A stretch of 64,000 nt of DNA from positions 39,296 through 103,295 of the forward strand of contig JAFDFZ010000017.1 in NCBI GenBank assembly GCA_019309565.1, written 5' to 3'. A program made the translations under genes and the position numbers. This document shows, one piece after another, positions 17,210-27,952 of the stretch (its first letter is position 1; the number at the start of each line of letters is the position of its first letter). Source of the DNA: Deltaproteobacteria bacterium (GTDB lineage Bacteria > Desulfobacterota > Desulfobacteria > Desulfobacterales > SURF-15). The notes beneath the pieces were generated by a model. That model had not been told where the DNA came from and searched no databases. It saw only the letters and a program-made list of their open reading frames with translations.

Positions 17210-17932
17210 ATGAGGATTCTGGATGGCTTGATATCAGCACTGGAGTTTGACAGCGTTGTTCGAGACATCCGCCAGGGGGTCTTTTACACCGGAGTGCTGA
17301 CTCGAAATTGCGGTCTGGCCGCCACCCTTCCCCGGGATGCCCTGCACCAAGAAGCACCGCTGGTAAAAGAGCCCGGAATCTTAATGGAAAAAAGCGCTTT
17401 GGAGCTTGCGCACCTGGCCTATTCCTCCAGCCTGCTCGAAGCAGCTATTGGTATGGCAGCAATAAATTCGCTGCTTAAGATTGACCAGGACGTATGCCTG
17501 GAATTAAATGCTGCTGAATTGATCAAGGATAAAGGAGATGGCAAAAAAATTGCCGTTGTAGGGCATTTTCCTTTCATTCCCAGGCTGCGTGAATATGCCA
17601 AGGAACTATGGGTAATAGAGAAAAATCCGAAAAAGGGGGATTTCGGTGAAGAGATGGCCGACAAACTGATTCCACAGGCCGAGGTAGTAGCGATAACCGG
17701 CAGTGCTATAACAAACCATACCATAGAACACCTGCTTTCGTTATGTGATTCCAGGGCTTACGTTATTTTATTGGGTGGCTCTGCTCCGCTGTCGCCGATA
17801 CTGTTCGACTACGGTGTGAATGCTGTGTCGGGCACAATGGTTATTGATTCGGCTGTTGCGTTGCGGTGTGTAAGTGAAGGGGCAAATTTCAGGCAGATAA
17901 AAGGTGTTGTACGGTTGACCATGAAAAAGTAG
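17210..17932 (+). CDS. DUF4213/DUF364 (Rossmann-like, putative metal-chelation) protein
   Basis: LTRNCGLAATLPRD, AAINSLL, IAVVGHFPFIPRLRE, ITGSAITNHTIEHLL. Confidence 0.8.
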   Translation: MRILDGLISALEFDSVVRDIRQGVFYTGVLTRNCGLAATLPRDALHQEAPLVKEPGILMEKSALELAHLAYSSSLLEAAIGMAAINSLLKIDQDVCLELNAAELIKDKGDGKKIAVVGHFPFIPRLREYAKELWVIEKNPKKGDFGEEMADKLIPQAEVVAITGSAITNHTIEHLLSLCDSRAYVILLGGSAPLSPILFDYGVNAVSGTMVIDSAVALRCVSEGANFRQIKGVVRLTMKK

Positions 17933-18106
17933 GCTTCCGGCTCTCTTCTGTCAACCTTTGTGTCTGCTTATTGTTGTTTTTAGAGTAATATGTAGTGTAT
18001 ATATTTTTTCAAACTATATCGCTATTTCAAGGAGTAAGAAACCAGAAGGTTGGTGCTAGATAAGATTTTATCATAACGGTTAAAAAACCATTCTCATAAG
18101 GAACTA

Positions 18107-18550
18107 TTGAAAATGAAGCCATTTAAAGACATCGAAAAAGAAATGAGGGCATATGAAATCGGCCCATTGGAAAAGCTGGCAGTCCAGGATGCCGTTATCA
18201 TCATTGCAGTCTATGCAGCCCAAATCGACCCTCAAAACAGTGAAGAGGATATTAAGCGGATTGAAGCCCTGGCTGAACAATGCCCGCTGTGCGTAGAGAG
18301 AAAAGAAGGCATTCTTTCAAGGATAAACAGATTTGTGAATCTACTGCGAACAATCGACTCTGAGAAAGCGATAGAGGCTGTGATTAAAGTTTTAGATCCG
18401 GAATCAAGGAAAGAAGCCTTTAAATTGGCTGCTGAAGTTGTGATTTCTGGTGATAAACCGCCCATAAAGAAAAGGGAAATTCTCGATAAACTGGCGAGAA
18501 AACTGTCTGTTGACAATCAGTTTGCAGAAAAAATAATAAACAAAGAGTAA
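18107..18550 (+). CDS. Hypothetical helical protein
   Basis: 147-aa ORF in intergenic context; no confident family. Confidence 0.55.
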   Translation: MKMKPFKDIEKEMRAYEIGPLEKLAVQDAVIIIAVYAAQIDPQNSEEDIKRIEALAEQCPLCVERKEGILSRINRFVNLLRTIDSEKAIEAVIKVLDPESRKEAFKLAAEVVISGDKPPIKKREILDKLARKLSVDNQFAEKIINKE

Positions 18551-18768
18551 CATACACCCCACGGTCGCATTATGATTTAGATAATTTTTTCAAGGTACGT
18601 AAATTGGAAGCACATCATCCATTTTACCTTTTCTTTCCGAAACCGGATGCCTGAAAACTCCGTCTTTTCACCGAGATTTCACAGTTCAAATAAAATAGGA
18701 TGGTATTGCAAAAAAAGAATGGCGATATTTTATATTGGTGATCTTAAACAAGTTGAAAGAAAATTGCA

Positions 18769-19524
18769 ATGAATCTTCGAAGGGCCCTTATACATAGCTA
18801 TCTATTCTTTCCTTACGTCTGGCATAAACTCACCCGCAGCGGCCCCTTCGGCCGTAACCGGCCCGAGTACGTCAACGATCCGGTCATCTCAGATGGCAAT
18901 CCGCTTAAAGCTGCCCTTGCGCGGCACCACATCAAACAGTTTCACGAGTCCTCATGCTCGGTCGCCTCTGTGGTAACGGCTATCAATGCCATCCGTAAGC
19001 TGCAGTATCCGGATATGCCGCCCATCGGCCAGGAGGAAATCCTCGACACGGTCCGCACGGCCCACTGGAAGGAGCGGATGAGCAAAACGGGATATAAGGG
19101 AAGACGGGGGCTTCCTCTTCCGGTGCTGGGGGAGGTGGTCGAAGGCAGCCTTGCGGCATATCAAATCACATACCGGCACGTGGAAACCGTTTATGCCTCA
19201 AAAGACCCTGCTGAGGCCGAGACCATCCGGGAGGTTCTTCGTAAAAGGCTTTATGCGTTTGAAAAGGAGGGAAACTGCTTGATCATCGCTCATTTCGATC
19301 AGGGAGCCTATGTTCCGGCACTTAACATCCCCCATATCTCTCCGGTGGGCGGCTTTGATCCGGAGAGCGGCCGTGTGCTTATCCTCGATGTTGATCCGTA
19401 CCAGGAAACTGCGTACTGGGTTACCTTCGATACCTTCTACGCGGGCCTTGCCAGCAACTACAATCATGTTCTGCGTCTTTTCGGATACCGCTGCGGAGGT
19501 TATGTATTTATCGAGTTTGCATGA
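18769..19524 (+). CDS. Phytochelatin synthase-like Cys protease-fold protein
   Basis: ESSCSVASVVTAINA (Cys), HISPVGGFDPESGRVLILDVDP (His/Asp). Confidence 0.8.
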   Translation: MNLRRALIHSYLFFPYVWHKLTRSGPFGRNRPEYVNDPVISDGNPLKAALARHHIKQFHESSCSVASVVTAINAIRKLQYPDMPPIGQEEILDTVRTAHWKERMSKTGYKGRRGLPLPVLGEVVEGSLAAYQITYRHVETVYASKDPAEAETIREVLRKRLYAFEKEGNCLIIAHFDQGAYVPALNIPHISPVGGFDPESGRVLILDVDPYQETAYWVTFDTFYAGLASNYNHVLRLFGYRCGGYVFIEFA

Positions 19525-19729
19525 CTGCGACAGAGATTGAAGAACAGGGCCTTTGAGATTAGAGAATCTTGATAATCTGCTTTTCACCCACAAAAGCGAA
19601 TAAAAGATCCCGCTAAAGAAACTTCCAGAATTGCTGCCATCGCTCTATTATTTTTGTCCTGAGTTTGTAAATACGCTATCATATCTAAAAATCAAAGGAT
19701 GTATCTGTCGATTTTCAATTGAATGGATG

Positions 19730-20180
19730 TTGATGGTATATTGAGGGTTGTATTCGGGAGGCAGGTTTCCGGTCTTTCTGTTGATAGCGGAATTATCCAT
19801 CTGTCACCTGGGATGTCATCGGCATCAAGGCAAGGCTTGAAGAAGATGGATTGATTCATTACCGGATAGCAGATGAATACATGGAAAATGAGAAAGGATG
19901 CTACCTGTTCCATCCCAAAACCTCTGTGCTGCCATTGACAATGGGCGGGCTTATCCGCATGATGGACACCGCTGAGTTGAAGAAGGAGTACAATCTGGGA
20001 TAAGCAGGCCTTACATCGTGGAGAGATTACAGTTACGATGAGGTTGGGCCCAACAGGGAACGACTCGAAGCACTGCTCCATTTCGTTCAGGTCGATTAAG
20101 ATTTCTATCCTGATCTGCACCCCTGGTACGAGGACGAAGCACTCGAGTGGTATTCGGCACGATTGGTCGAGTTGAAGTAA
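19730..20180 (+). pseudogene. Decayed unknown gene with several stops
   Basis: Readable peptides (ARLEEDGLIHYRIADEYMENEKGCYLFHPKTSVLPLTMGGLIRMMDTAELKKEYNLG; DYSYDEVGPNRERLEALLHFVQVD; DFYPDLHPWYEDEALEWYSARLVELK) separated by stops. Confidence 0.45.
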
Positions 20181-20458
20181 AGCGAAAAAAATGAACCACT
20201 TATTGTTGATATCACAGGTTGATCTTTGTATCTTAAGCAGCAAGCAAAAAAGAACCTACCATGAAATGAAAGGCGGTTGAAAATAAGCCATCATGCAAAG
20301 GCTTTGGCAGAACGATTTTTAAATTTCAACAACGACATGATCTCGTTTGTGGAAAGCTGCTCACAGGAAAGAAGAAAAACAAAGTAATATATTGCCCATA
20401 TGTTGCACATGTGCTATTTTGTTATTTAAAGGTAAAGCTATATTCCAGCCTAAACTGA

Positions 20459-20653
20459 TAAGTTCCAAGTCCGGGGTTATAATGTTATAACCCATTCAAA
20501 CTGCTCAAGATACCGACCGAAAGGGATTTAGGAAGATTCATCATAAATAAATAGGTTAAATAAGATTATACTACAATAAATACGCGTCCTTTTAATACAT
20601 GGCATCTGTGAGTTTTAACCCAGAGCCCAGAACGATAAACCGCTCAACCTAGG
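20459..20653 (+). repeat. Intergenic element C, copy C1 (~195 bp)
   Basis: CCTAAACTGATAAGTTCC ... CCTTTTAATACATGGCATCTGTGAGTTTTAACCCAGAGCCCAGAACGATAAACCGCTCAACCTAGG; inverted homologue at 55202-55402. Confidence 0.75.
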
Positions 20654-20710
20654 TTCAGCATAAAGCACACAAGGAGTTTTAAAATTACCACACCCGAACA
20701 ACGCGAGACC

Positions 20711-20968
20711 ATGCTAAGAAAACCCATCCTCATGCCGCCGAACATTATCGATAAAATTGCCAAGATCGCGAATAAAAGAAAGGTTTCCTTTGCCGAAGTC
20801 GTCAGGGACGCGGTTGACGCTTTTGACGGCGATTTATCCTTGCAGGACGAGAACCTATTAGAAGCGTTGGCGGACACTATGGTTAAAACAACCCGGGAGG
20901 TTATTGAAAAAATTGACGCTATTGAAAAGCGGCTCGATGAGATGCATTCCATGCTGGAGGTTAAATAA
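20711..20968 (+). CDS. Ribbon-helix-helix-like small protein with coiled-coil tail
   Basis: MLRKPILMPPNIIDKIAKIANKRKVSFAEVVRDAVDAF. Confidence 0.6.
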   Translation: MLRKPILMPPNIIDKIAKIANKRKVSFAEVVRDAVDAFDGDLSLQDENLLEALADTMVKTTREVIEKIDAIEKRLDEMHSMLEVK

Positions 20969-21167
20969 TGGGTGTCAGCGAAAAGGTCATGGAGGCGTTA
21001 GGGGCGGGAATTCTCCTGAATGAAAGGATCCTCACCTTTGTCGACAAGGTAAACCGTATGGATCAGGAATACGGCATATGAACGAGCGGCTTATAAGGCT
21101 GGAAACCATGGTTGAAATCGTCCAGAAACGGCAGGCTCGAACGGAAAGATCGGAGATTGATTCGTAA
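20968..21167 (+). pseudogene. Small coiled-coil partner gene with apparent frameshift
   Basis: MGVSEKVMEALGAGILLNERILTFVDKVNRMDQEYG- continues in another frame as -HMNERLIRLETMVEIVQKRQARTERSEIDS. Confidence 0.45.
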
Positions 21168-21497
21168 ATTTCCTCAACCAAAATAAAAAGAGAAAGAGAA
21201 CAGAAGAGATATAACATTGGAATAAGTTACTTAATTTTTTATGGATGTCCCGCTTTCTACGCTAAGTGGGCGGATTAGGAAAGTCGGAAAGGAGGTGGTG
21301 GCCTGGTACTTGCAGGTGCATTTATACACAGCGCCATAATAACTTGCGCATTTATCTGTTGTAAAGTTGATTTTAAAAATCCAATATAGCGTTAAACACG
21401 CTGGATGCTGTGTGTGTATGCACAATGATTTATGTCGTTCTGTATAGTTCAGAGTTTAAAGACGCTAAATCAGTAATAAAGTCAAAAGGAGGTCAAA

Positions 21498-22583
21498 ATG
21501 AAAAAGATTAAAATTAAATTGTTATTGGTTTTAGCATTGGCTTTGGTGCTAGTATGGGCATTTGCTTTACCTGGTCCTGCGGAAGCTAGGAAAAAAATGT
21601 GGAGATGGGGGACGGCTGGTCCAGGAAGCACTGGTTATAAAGTGTCTGCCTTCATGGCAGATTTCTTGCGAAGGGGTATGCCGGATTATGACATTACCAT
21701 TTATCCATACGCTTCTACCACTGCTAACATCAAGAGCTTTTTAGTGGGTGAGCTGGAATCCGTATACTCGGCAGAGCCGGGATTGAGAAAACTATACTCG
21801 TTTAAAAAACCATTTAAGGGCTTTGAACCCAACGTAAAGCAGATGCCGGTGCAGTCTTTCTGGGCCTACACAATGGAAACACATATATTGACCTTACCGA
21901 AATGGAAGGACAAATATCGGACATGGGAGGATTTGGACGGCAAGAAAATCTTCATGACTAAGGCGGGATATATGAACCACATCAACATCTTCAGAGCTAT
22001 GAGGGACATCTGTGGCCTGAAGATAACGCACGTGGAGGTGGATATGACAAAAGTTGCGGATGCCCTGAGAGGGGGAACTATAGACGCCACCGCAGCTTAC
22101 ACAACGGCGACGGTATCCTTGCCGAGCTGGCTTAAGGTGCTTGATGTAGCCAGCCCCCTGCAGGGCGTAAACCCAACCGCAACACAAATCAAGAAGTTAA
22201 CAGCGGCAGGTTTTACTCCGGTAAAGATTAACATCAAGAAAGCCTATACTAGAGATCTTGGAGTGGATGAACTATATGGTGTGCCTTTTTACTTCGGATA
22301 CCACCACGGGCTCCGCTTCTCGGAAGAAGGCGTTTATAGAGCGCTTAAAGTATTTGAAAAAGAAGCAGCTGCACTATCTAAACTAGACCCTGGTTTTGGA
22401 CCACTAGCCGCAGACTTCGCTGGGTTCCAGGTCCGGGGGATAAGGAGCATTCCCCAGGTTCCAGTACATCCGGGATTGGCTGAGTATCTGAAGGAAAAGG
22501 GCCTATGGGACAAGGCCTGGATAATCGCTACTGAGGATACGATCAAGGCAGCCATAAAGGCTATGAAAGCCAAAGCGCGCTGA
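21498..22583 (+). CDS. TAXI-family TRAP transporter solute-binding protein
   Basis: Signal peptide; MWRWGTAGPGSTGYKVSAFMADFL; followed by fused TRAP permease. Confidence 0.88.
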   Translation: MKKIKIKLLLVLALALVLVWAFALPGPAEARKKMWRWGTAGPGSTGYKVSAFMADFLRRGMPDYDITIYPYASTTANIKSFLVGELESVYSAEPGLRKLYSFKKPFKGFEPNVKQMPVQSFWAYTMETHILTLPKWKDKYRTWEDLDGKKIFMTKAGYMNHINIFRAMRDICGLKITHVEVDMTKVADALRGGTIDATAAYTTATVSLPSWLKVLDVASPLQGVNPTATQIKKLTAAGFTPVKINIKKAYTRDLGVDELYGVPFYFGYHHGLRFSEEGVYRALKVFEKEAAALSKLDPGFGPLAADFAGFQVRGIRSIPQVPVHPGLAEYLKEKGLWDKAWIIATEDTIKAAIKAMKAKAR

Positions 22584-22775
22584 ACTTTTTGGAAAAGCAA
22601 GCGGTGTTTATACTGCCGCGATAAGTCAAAAACAAGACTCATGACTTTCTTTCCATTTACTTAGTTAAGTAGTCTTAAGCACTTATCATAGTGGGCTTAC
22701 CCCTGTGAAATCTCAGCAGCGGGTGAGCTCACTGTTTCTTGAGTCATATTGCCAGGGGGTGAAAAGGTGAAAAAA

Positions 22776-24743
22776 AATCCCTTGCAAGATAAAGCGTATC
22801 GATTGGCTGAAATTCGCAGATTCTCGACCCCCTGCTATCTTGTAGCAACTATGGTATATTTACTAATTTCATTACATTATTACACGACCGGCTTAGGTGG
22901 AGCCATGCTGCTCGCCGTAACTCTGGTCCCGCTAGCATACGTGCTGTGGGTTTTAAATTCCTTTGTGGTCGGAGAGCTGCCGTATCCCCGTCTAGGACTT
23001 AAACTCAATATTACAATCGCCAGTTTGTACATCGCTATCTGCATCGTTGCCGTAATATACTTGAGAGTGGAGTTTGACGCCCTGGTTTATGACAGAGCTG
23101 GTTTCTTTAATACTGCTGATAAAATAGTAGGGGCGATGATGCTTGGTCTCATTATCGAATACACCAGACGCGAGCATCGTTTGCTCTTTTATCTGATCCT
23201 TTTTCTCATGCTCTATTCCGTTTACGGGTGGGTCTTTCCAGGTATATTCGGTCATCCCGGTGTCTCCTGGACAAGAGTAATCACATCTTCTTCTATTGAG
23301 ATTACATTGGGCCTATTTGGAACCTATTCACAAACCGGGGTAGGCGTTATCGCTGCATTTTTCATGTTTTTAGGTATTGCACAGGGATTTGGTGTTCAGG
23401 AATCTATTGTCAAAACTTTCACGGGAATATTTGCCAAACGTAAGACCCTCATTCCACAAACAGCGGTAGTGACTTCGATGGCTATTGCTACCTGTAGTGG
23501 TTCAGGGGCAGCGAATGCGGCCATAACCGGGCAATACACTATACCGTTGATGAAAAGGGCTGGGTTCCCCGCCCTTTACGCTGGTGCAGTGGAGGCTTCA
23601 TCTTCGCTGGGAGGTCTGCTAATGCCGCCGGTAATGGCGATAGCCGGTTTCCTCATGGCTGACTTTCTAGGAGTGACGTATTTCGAGGTTATTGCCCGAG
23701 GATATGCCCCGGCCTTAATTTTCTTTGGTATCATATCCTTATCGGTTTACCTCTTTACAACACGCTTCGTGCGGGGAAGGGATATTGACCCGGATTCAGA
23801 ACTGCTTCCGGTTTTTCAAAGATTCTCCAAAATAGATGTGTTCAACACAGCTATTTTCTTTACCTTCATCGGTGTCTTGATCTATTTGATGGGTGTGCTC
23901 TGGTTCGACGCATCCAAAGCTGCGCTTAACATTGCGATCGGTCTCTTTATCGCCTCTTCTTTGCTCCGCATATATGTCCATGCTGGGACGATTTCGGATA
24001 AAATAAAGGAGTGGGCTATATGTTTGCGCCACGCCTTAGAGGCATTTGCCAGGGTCACAGCCCCGCTCATTCTTTTACTCGCCATGCTTGGGGTGATGAT
24101 AAATCTGTTCGTGGTTAGCGGATGGATGATTAAGCTGATGGGGATGCTGGCTACGATCGGAGAATTCAATGTCGTAGCTCTTATCGGAATGGGGTTTCTA
24201 ATTGGAGTCTTTTTAGGACTGGGGATACCGCCGTCGGCCTGTTACATACTGTCAGCCGTGGTAGTCATCCCCCCTATGACACGAATGGGGTTCAACCCTT
24301 GGGTGGCTCATTTCTTCTTATTTTTCATAGCGGTAATATCCGAATATTCGCCACCAACCTCACTTGTCGCTGCTGTTGCTTCGCGTATCTCAGGGGCCTC
24401 CTTTATGAAGACGATGATGGTAACGCTGCAGATATCGATTCCCTTTTTTTTCCTCACTTTCGCCATTTTCAACTGGGATATTTTGTTGTTGGAGCCTGGT
24501 TTAGCGCAACTGGCCGCTCTGGTTGTGCTAATTATTGGATGCTTGACAGCAGCTGCCGCCATCCATGGTAGGCTTTTTGAACGTAAAGAGCATGACCTTC
24601 CTTCAAGATTTCTTATCCTCGTATTGGCGCTGTTTATCCTGTTTTTTCCTAAAGGTATGCTTTCGGTATTGGCATTGATACCAGCGGTGGCTATGATACT
24701 GCTCGTGATCCGGCGAACAGAAAAAATATCGGCACGTTCTTAG
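22776..24743 (+). CDS. TRAP transporter fused permease subunit (DctQM/TAXI type)
   Basis: ~20 TM; ATCSGSGAANAAITGQYTIPLMKRAG, GGLLMPPVMAIAGFLMADFL, GIPPSACYILSAVVV. Confidence 0.92.
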   Translation, partial: NPLQDKAYRLAEIRRFSTPCYLVATMVYLLISLHYYTTGLGGAMLLAVTLVPLAYVLWVLNSFVVGELPYPRLGLKLNITIASLYIAICIVAVIYLRVEFDALVYDRAGFFNTADKIVGAMMLGLIIEYTRREHRLLFYLILFLMLYSVYGWVFPGIFGHPGVSWTRVITSSSIEITLGLFGTYSQTGVGVIAAFFMFLGIAQGFGVQESIVKTFTGIFAKRKTLIPQTAVVTSMAIATCSGSGAANAAITGQYTIPLMKRAGFPALYAGAVEASSSLGGLLMPPVMAIAGFLMADFLGVTYFEVIARGYAPALIFFGIISLSVYLFTTRFVRGRDIDPDSELLPVFQRFSKIDVFNTAIFFTFIGVLIYLMGVLWFDASKAALNIAIGLFIASSLLRIYVHAGTISDKIKEWAICLRHALEAFARVTAPLILLLAMLGVMINLFVVSGWMIKLMGMLATIGEFNVVALIGMGFLIGVFLGLGIPPSACYILSAVVVIPPMTRMGFNPWVAHFFLFFIAVISEYSPPTSLVAAVASRISGASFMKTMMVTLQISIPFFFLTFAIFNWDILLLEPGLAQLAALVVLIIGCLTAAAAIHGRLFERKEHDLPSRFLILVLALFILFFPKGMLSVLALIPAVAMILLVIRRTEKISARS

Positions 24744-24870
24744 GATGGCTATATTCGCTATCGTGCCGGCCTGGTTGCCAATACGGATTATGACCAGCAG
24801 CCGATTTATTGCCAGGCCCCGGAAAGAATCGAAGCATATTTATTTCTTTTTTAAAGAGCGAAATTAAAGT

Positions 24871-25905
24871 ATGAAAAGAATAAGAATACCAAAACCCATT
24901 TCAGGCGGCCTGATGCTTTCCTACAGATGCACGGCCGCATGCCGTCACTGCATGTATGGTTGCTCCCCGAAATGGTCAGGGGATTGGATAAGCACAGAGA
25001 AGCTGGAACAATTTCTGCCACAGCTTGCCAAAGTAATAGAGCCCAGTCCATATGGTTCACAATACATGAGCCTAAACCACGGGCTGCATTTCAGCGGAGG
25101 GGAGCCTTTTCTTAATTTTGACCTGCTTCTTAAAGCCGTTGAAATTGCCGACGCGCTTAAGATCCCATCTACCTTTGTCGAGACCAACTGCTTTTGGTGC
25201 AAAAGCGACGAGTTTACCCGGAGACGACTTCAGGCTTTGAAGAAAAAGGGGCTTAGAGGGATCATGATATCGGTAAATCCTTTTTATACCGAATATGTGC
25301 CGTTTGAAAGAACCGATCGATGCATCCGGATCAGCCAGGAAGTGTTCGGGCCGAACGTGATGGTCTATCAATTGGAATACTATCGCATGTTCACACAGAT
25401 GGGCATCTCAGGCAGGCTTTCGATGGATGAATATCTGAAACGGTTCGGACAGGCATCCTTATCAGACAGGGTTGAGCTTTTTTTAATGGGCCGCGCGGTG
25501 GATCGGCTGAAAGATCTGTACCCCGGCTATCCTCCTGAACGATTCTTTTCCACTCCATGCCAGCCGCCCATTCTGCGCAGTTGGCACAATCATTTTGACA
25601 ATTACGGAAACTTCATGCCTGGTTTTTGCGGTGGAATTTCGCTGGGCAACTGGTTTGAGCTTGATCGACTCGTAAAAGAAGGGATCGATCTTGAAAACCG
25701 TCCGATTTTGAACTATTTGGTCCATGAAGACATGAGAGGGCTGTTCGGCTTTGCCACAGATATGGGCTACCGGAAGCTAGAAGGGGGTTATGTCTCAAAG
25801 TGTCATCTCTGTCTTGATATCAGGAAATACTCAGTCTCAAGGGGTGATTTTGAAGAGCTCAGCCCCCGACAATTCTATGAGCAACTGTACAGCAATTCTC
25901 GGTGA
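24871..25905 (+). CDS. Radical SAM protein
   Basis: LSYRCTAACRHCMYGCSP (CxxxCxxC), LHFSGGEPFLNF; last codons in a repeat A end. Confidence 0.85.
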   Translation: MKRIRIPKPISGGLMLSYRCTAACRHCMYGCSPKWSGDWISTEKLEQFLPQLAKVIEPSPYGSQYMSLNHGLHFSGGEPFLNFDLLLKAVEIADALKIPSTFVETNCFWCKSDEFTRRRLQALKKKGLRGIMISVNPFYTEYVPFERTDRCIRISQEVFGPNVMVYQLEYYRMFTQMGISGRLSMDEYLKRFGQASLSDRVELFLMGRAVDRLKDLYPGYPPERFFSTPCQPPILRSWHNHFDNYGNFMPGFCGGISLGNWFELDRLVKEGIDLENRPILNYLVHEDMRGLFGFATDMGYRKLEGGYVSKCHLCLDIRKYSVSRGDFEELSPRQFYEQLYSNSR

Positions 25906-25906
25906 A
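25890..25906 (+). repeat. Solo element A terminal repeat
   Basis: CAGCAATTCTCGGTGAA, identical to the left end of A1. Confidence 0.7.
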
Positions 25907-25927
25907 ATCCGTGTCATAAGCCAAATC

Positions 25928-26764
25928 CTACCGCCCCTGGATGCGGCTTTTGGGATCAAGCACATCTCTTAATCCATCTCCCAGCATGTTGATTCCAAGC
26001 ACGGTGATACTGATCGCGGTTCCGGGAAAGAACATGATCCACGGGGCGACCCGCATCGAGCCCCTTGCCTCGCTGATGATGTTTCCCCAGCTTGGAGCAG
26101 GCGGCGGGGGGCCGACTCCAAGAAAGCTGAGCATCGCTTCGGCCAAAACAGCGTAAGCGAAAATAAAGCTCTGCTGGACAATTACCGGACCGATACAGTT
26201 CATCAGGATATGCTGTATCATGATTCGAAGTGTTCCAGCTCCAAGAGCCACAGCCGATTCTACGAAATACTGCTCTTTAATCGACAAAACTGCAGCCCGT
26301 ATCACACGCGCGGTTCTCGGAGTATAGGTTATGGTCAAGGCAGCGATGGCGCCCCCCTCGGAAGGACCGATGATGGAGACGATCGCAAGCGCAAGCAACA
26401 AAGAGGGTATTGCCATTAGCGCATCCAGAAATCTCATGATCGGGTTATCAAGCCGGCGGAAATACCCCGCGCAAAGCCCTACCCCGATGCCCAGGATGCC
26501 GGTTGCAATCGCCACCGACAAACCCACTCTAAGCGAGATGCGGGCACCAAAGATGACCCGACTCAATACATCTCTTCCGAATTCATCGGTACCGAAAAGA
26601 TGATCTGCACTGGGAGGCTTGAGCATGCTTGGAATATTCATCCCTACGGGAGGATAAGGAGCAATGACCGGGGCAAACACGGCCAACAAAACCATAAACA
26701 GAGTAATGGTTCCCCCGATCTGTATGGATCTGTTCTGGAAGATGATTTCTTTTATCAGCTTCAC
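25928..26764 (-). CDS. Dipeptide/oligopeptide ABC transporter permease (DppC-like)
   Basis: LFGTDEFGRDVLSRVIFGARISL; ALTITYTPRTARVIRAAVL. Confidence 0.92.
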   Translation of the reverse strand: MKLIKEIIFQNRSIQIGGTITLFMVLLAVFAPVIAPYPPVGMNIPSMLKPPSADHLFGTDEFGRDVLSRVIFGARISLRVGLSVAIATGILGIGVGLCAGYFRRLDNPIMRFLDALMAIPSLLLALAIVSIIGPSEGGAIAALTITYTPRTARVIRAAVLSIKEQYFVESAVALGAGTLRIMIQHILMNCIGPVIVQQSFIFAYAVLAEAMLSFLGVGPPPPAPSWGNIISEARGSMRVAPWIMFFPGTAISITVLGINMLGDGLRDVLDPKSRIQGR

Positions 26765-26793
26765 TTAAACCATCCTTATCGAAATTAAACGGC

Positions 26794-27735
26794 TCAGTCG
26801 TATCGGATGCGGGGATCCAAGAAAGCATACAGTATATCGACGATTAAATTGACAGAGGCATATGCAAAAGCGATGAAAATGATAACGCCTTGAACTGTCG
26901 GGTAATCGCGGCGGGATACCGCCTCCACCACCATTCTACCAACCCCGGGCAGTGTAAACACCTGTTCCGTAACCACGGCTCCTCCAAGCAGCAACCCGAA
27001 TATCAACCCAATAACCGTGACAATGGTAATCATGGCATTTCTTAAAGCATGGCGCAAAAGTACAACACTTTCCCTTAACCCCTTGGATCTGGCTGTGGTC
27101 ACGTAGTCTTCCTTAAGCACTTCCAAAACACACGAGCGCGTCATCCTTGCCAGCAGAGCGGCTTGAACAAAACCCAGAGAAAATGACGGCAAAATAATCG
27201 ACCGAACCCATCCCCCGAAGTCCTCTGTGATCCGGACGAAGCCACCACTTGGAAGCCATTTGAGCTGAACCGCAAAGAACAGGATAAGGTTCATTCCCAA
27301 CCAAAAAGTGGGAATAGAAACCCCAAGCGTAGCTGTCATCACCCCGATTCGATCCAGCCAGGAGCCCTGTTTAACAGCGGCGATCAAACCCAGAGGAAAA
27401 CCGATTACCAGCGCCACCACCAGAGCCCCCAGCGCTATGCTTGCGGTTACCGGAAGTTTGTACATGATAATTTCAAAAACCGAGCGGCGTGCATAAAGGG
27501 ATTGTAATTCACCGGTAAATAATTTTTTAAGCCAGTAAACAAACTGAAGGTGCAAGGGTTTATCTAATTCCAGCTGCTCCCGAATTTTCTGTATTGTTTC
27601 CTCAGAAGCCTTTATCCCGCCTATTACCCTTGCCACATCGCCCGGAGCCAGGTGTACCAGCAAGAAGCTTAAAATGGAGACGATTGTCAACACCCACATC
27701 ATCCAGATTAATCTGCGAAGAATGTACGCTATCAT
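26794..27735 (-). CDS. Dipeptide/oligopeptide ABC transporter permease (DppB-like)
   Basis: HLAPGDVARVIGG; ARMTRSCVLEVLKEDYVTTARSKGL. Confidence 0.93.
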   Translation of the reverse strand: MIAYILRRLIWMMWVLTIVSILSFLLVHLAPGDVARVIGGIKASEETIQKIREQLELDKPLHLQFVYWLKKLFTGELQSLYARRSVFEIIMYKLPVTASIALGALVVALVIGFPLGLIAAVKQGSWLDRIGVMTATLGVSIPTFWLGMNLILFFAVQLKWLPSGGFVRITEDFGGWVRSIILPSFSLGFVQAALLARMTRSCVLEVLKEDYVTTARSKGLRESVVLLRHALRNAMITIVTVIGLIFGLLLGGAVVTEQVFTLPGVGRMVVEAVSRRDYPTVQGVIIFIAFAYASVNLIVDILYAFLDPRIRYD

Positions 27736-27952
27736 ATTTTTTCCGGTATCAGGCTCTGTGTTTTTTCAAAGGGTTGCTATTTGTTTTCATAATCGATACC
27801 GCAAAAACCACCTGGTTCCTTTCTTCTTTAAATGATGTTTGCCAGGGTTTGACATCTTCCTTAAGCTTTGAAACAGCCCAAGGAAGAGGTCAAGGGTGGT
27901 GGCTGCGGCATTAGAAAAACAAAAGCTATTTCGGTGGTCTGCACGAAAAGCC

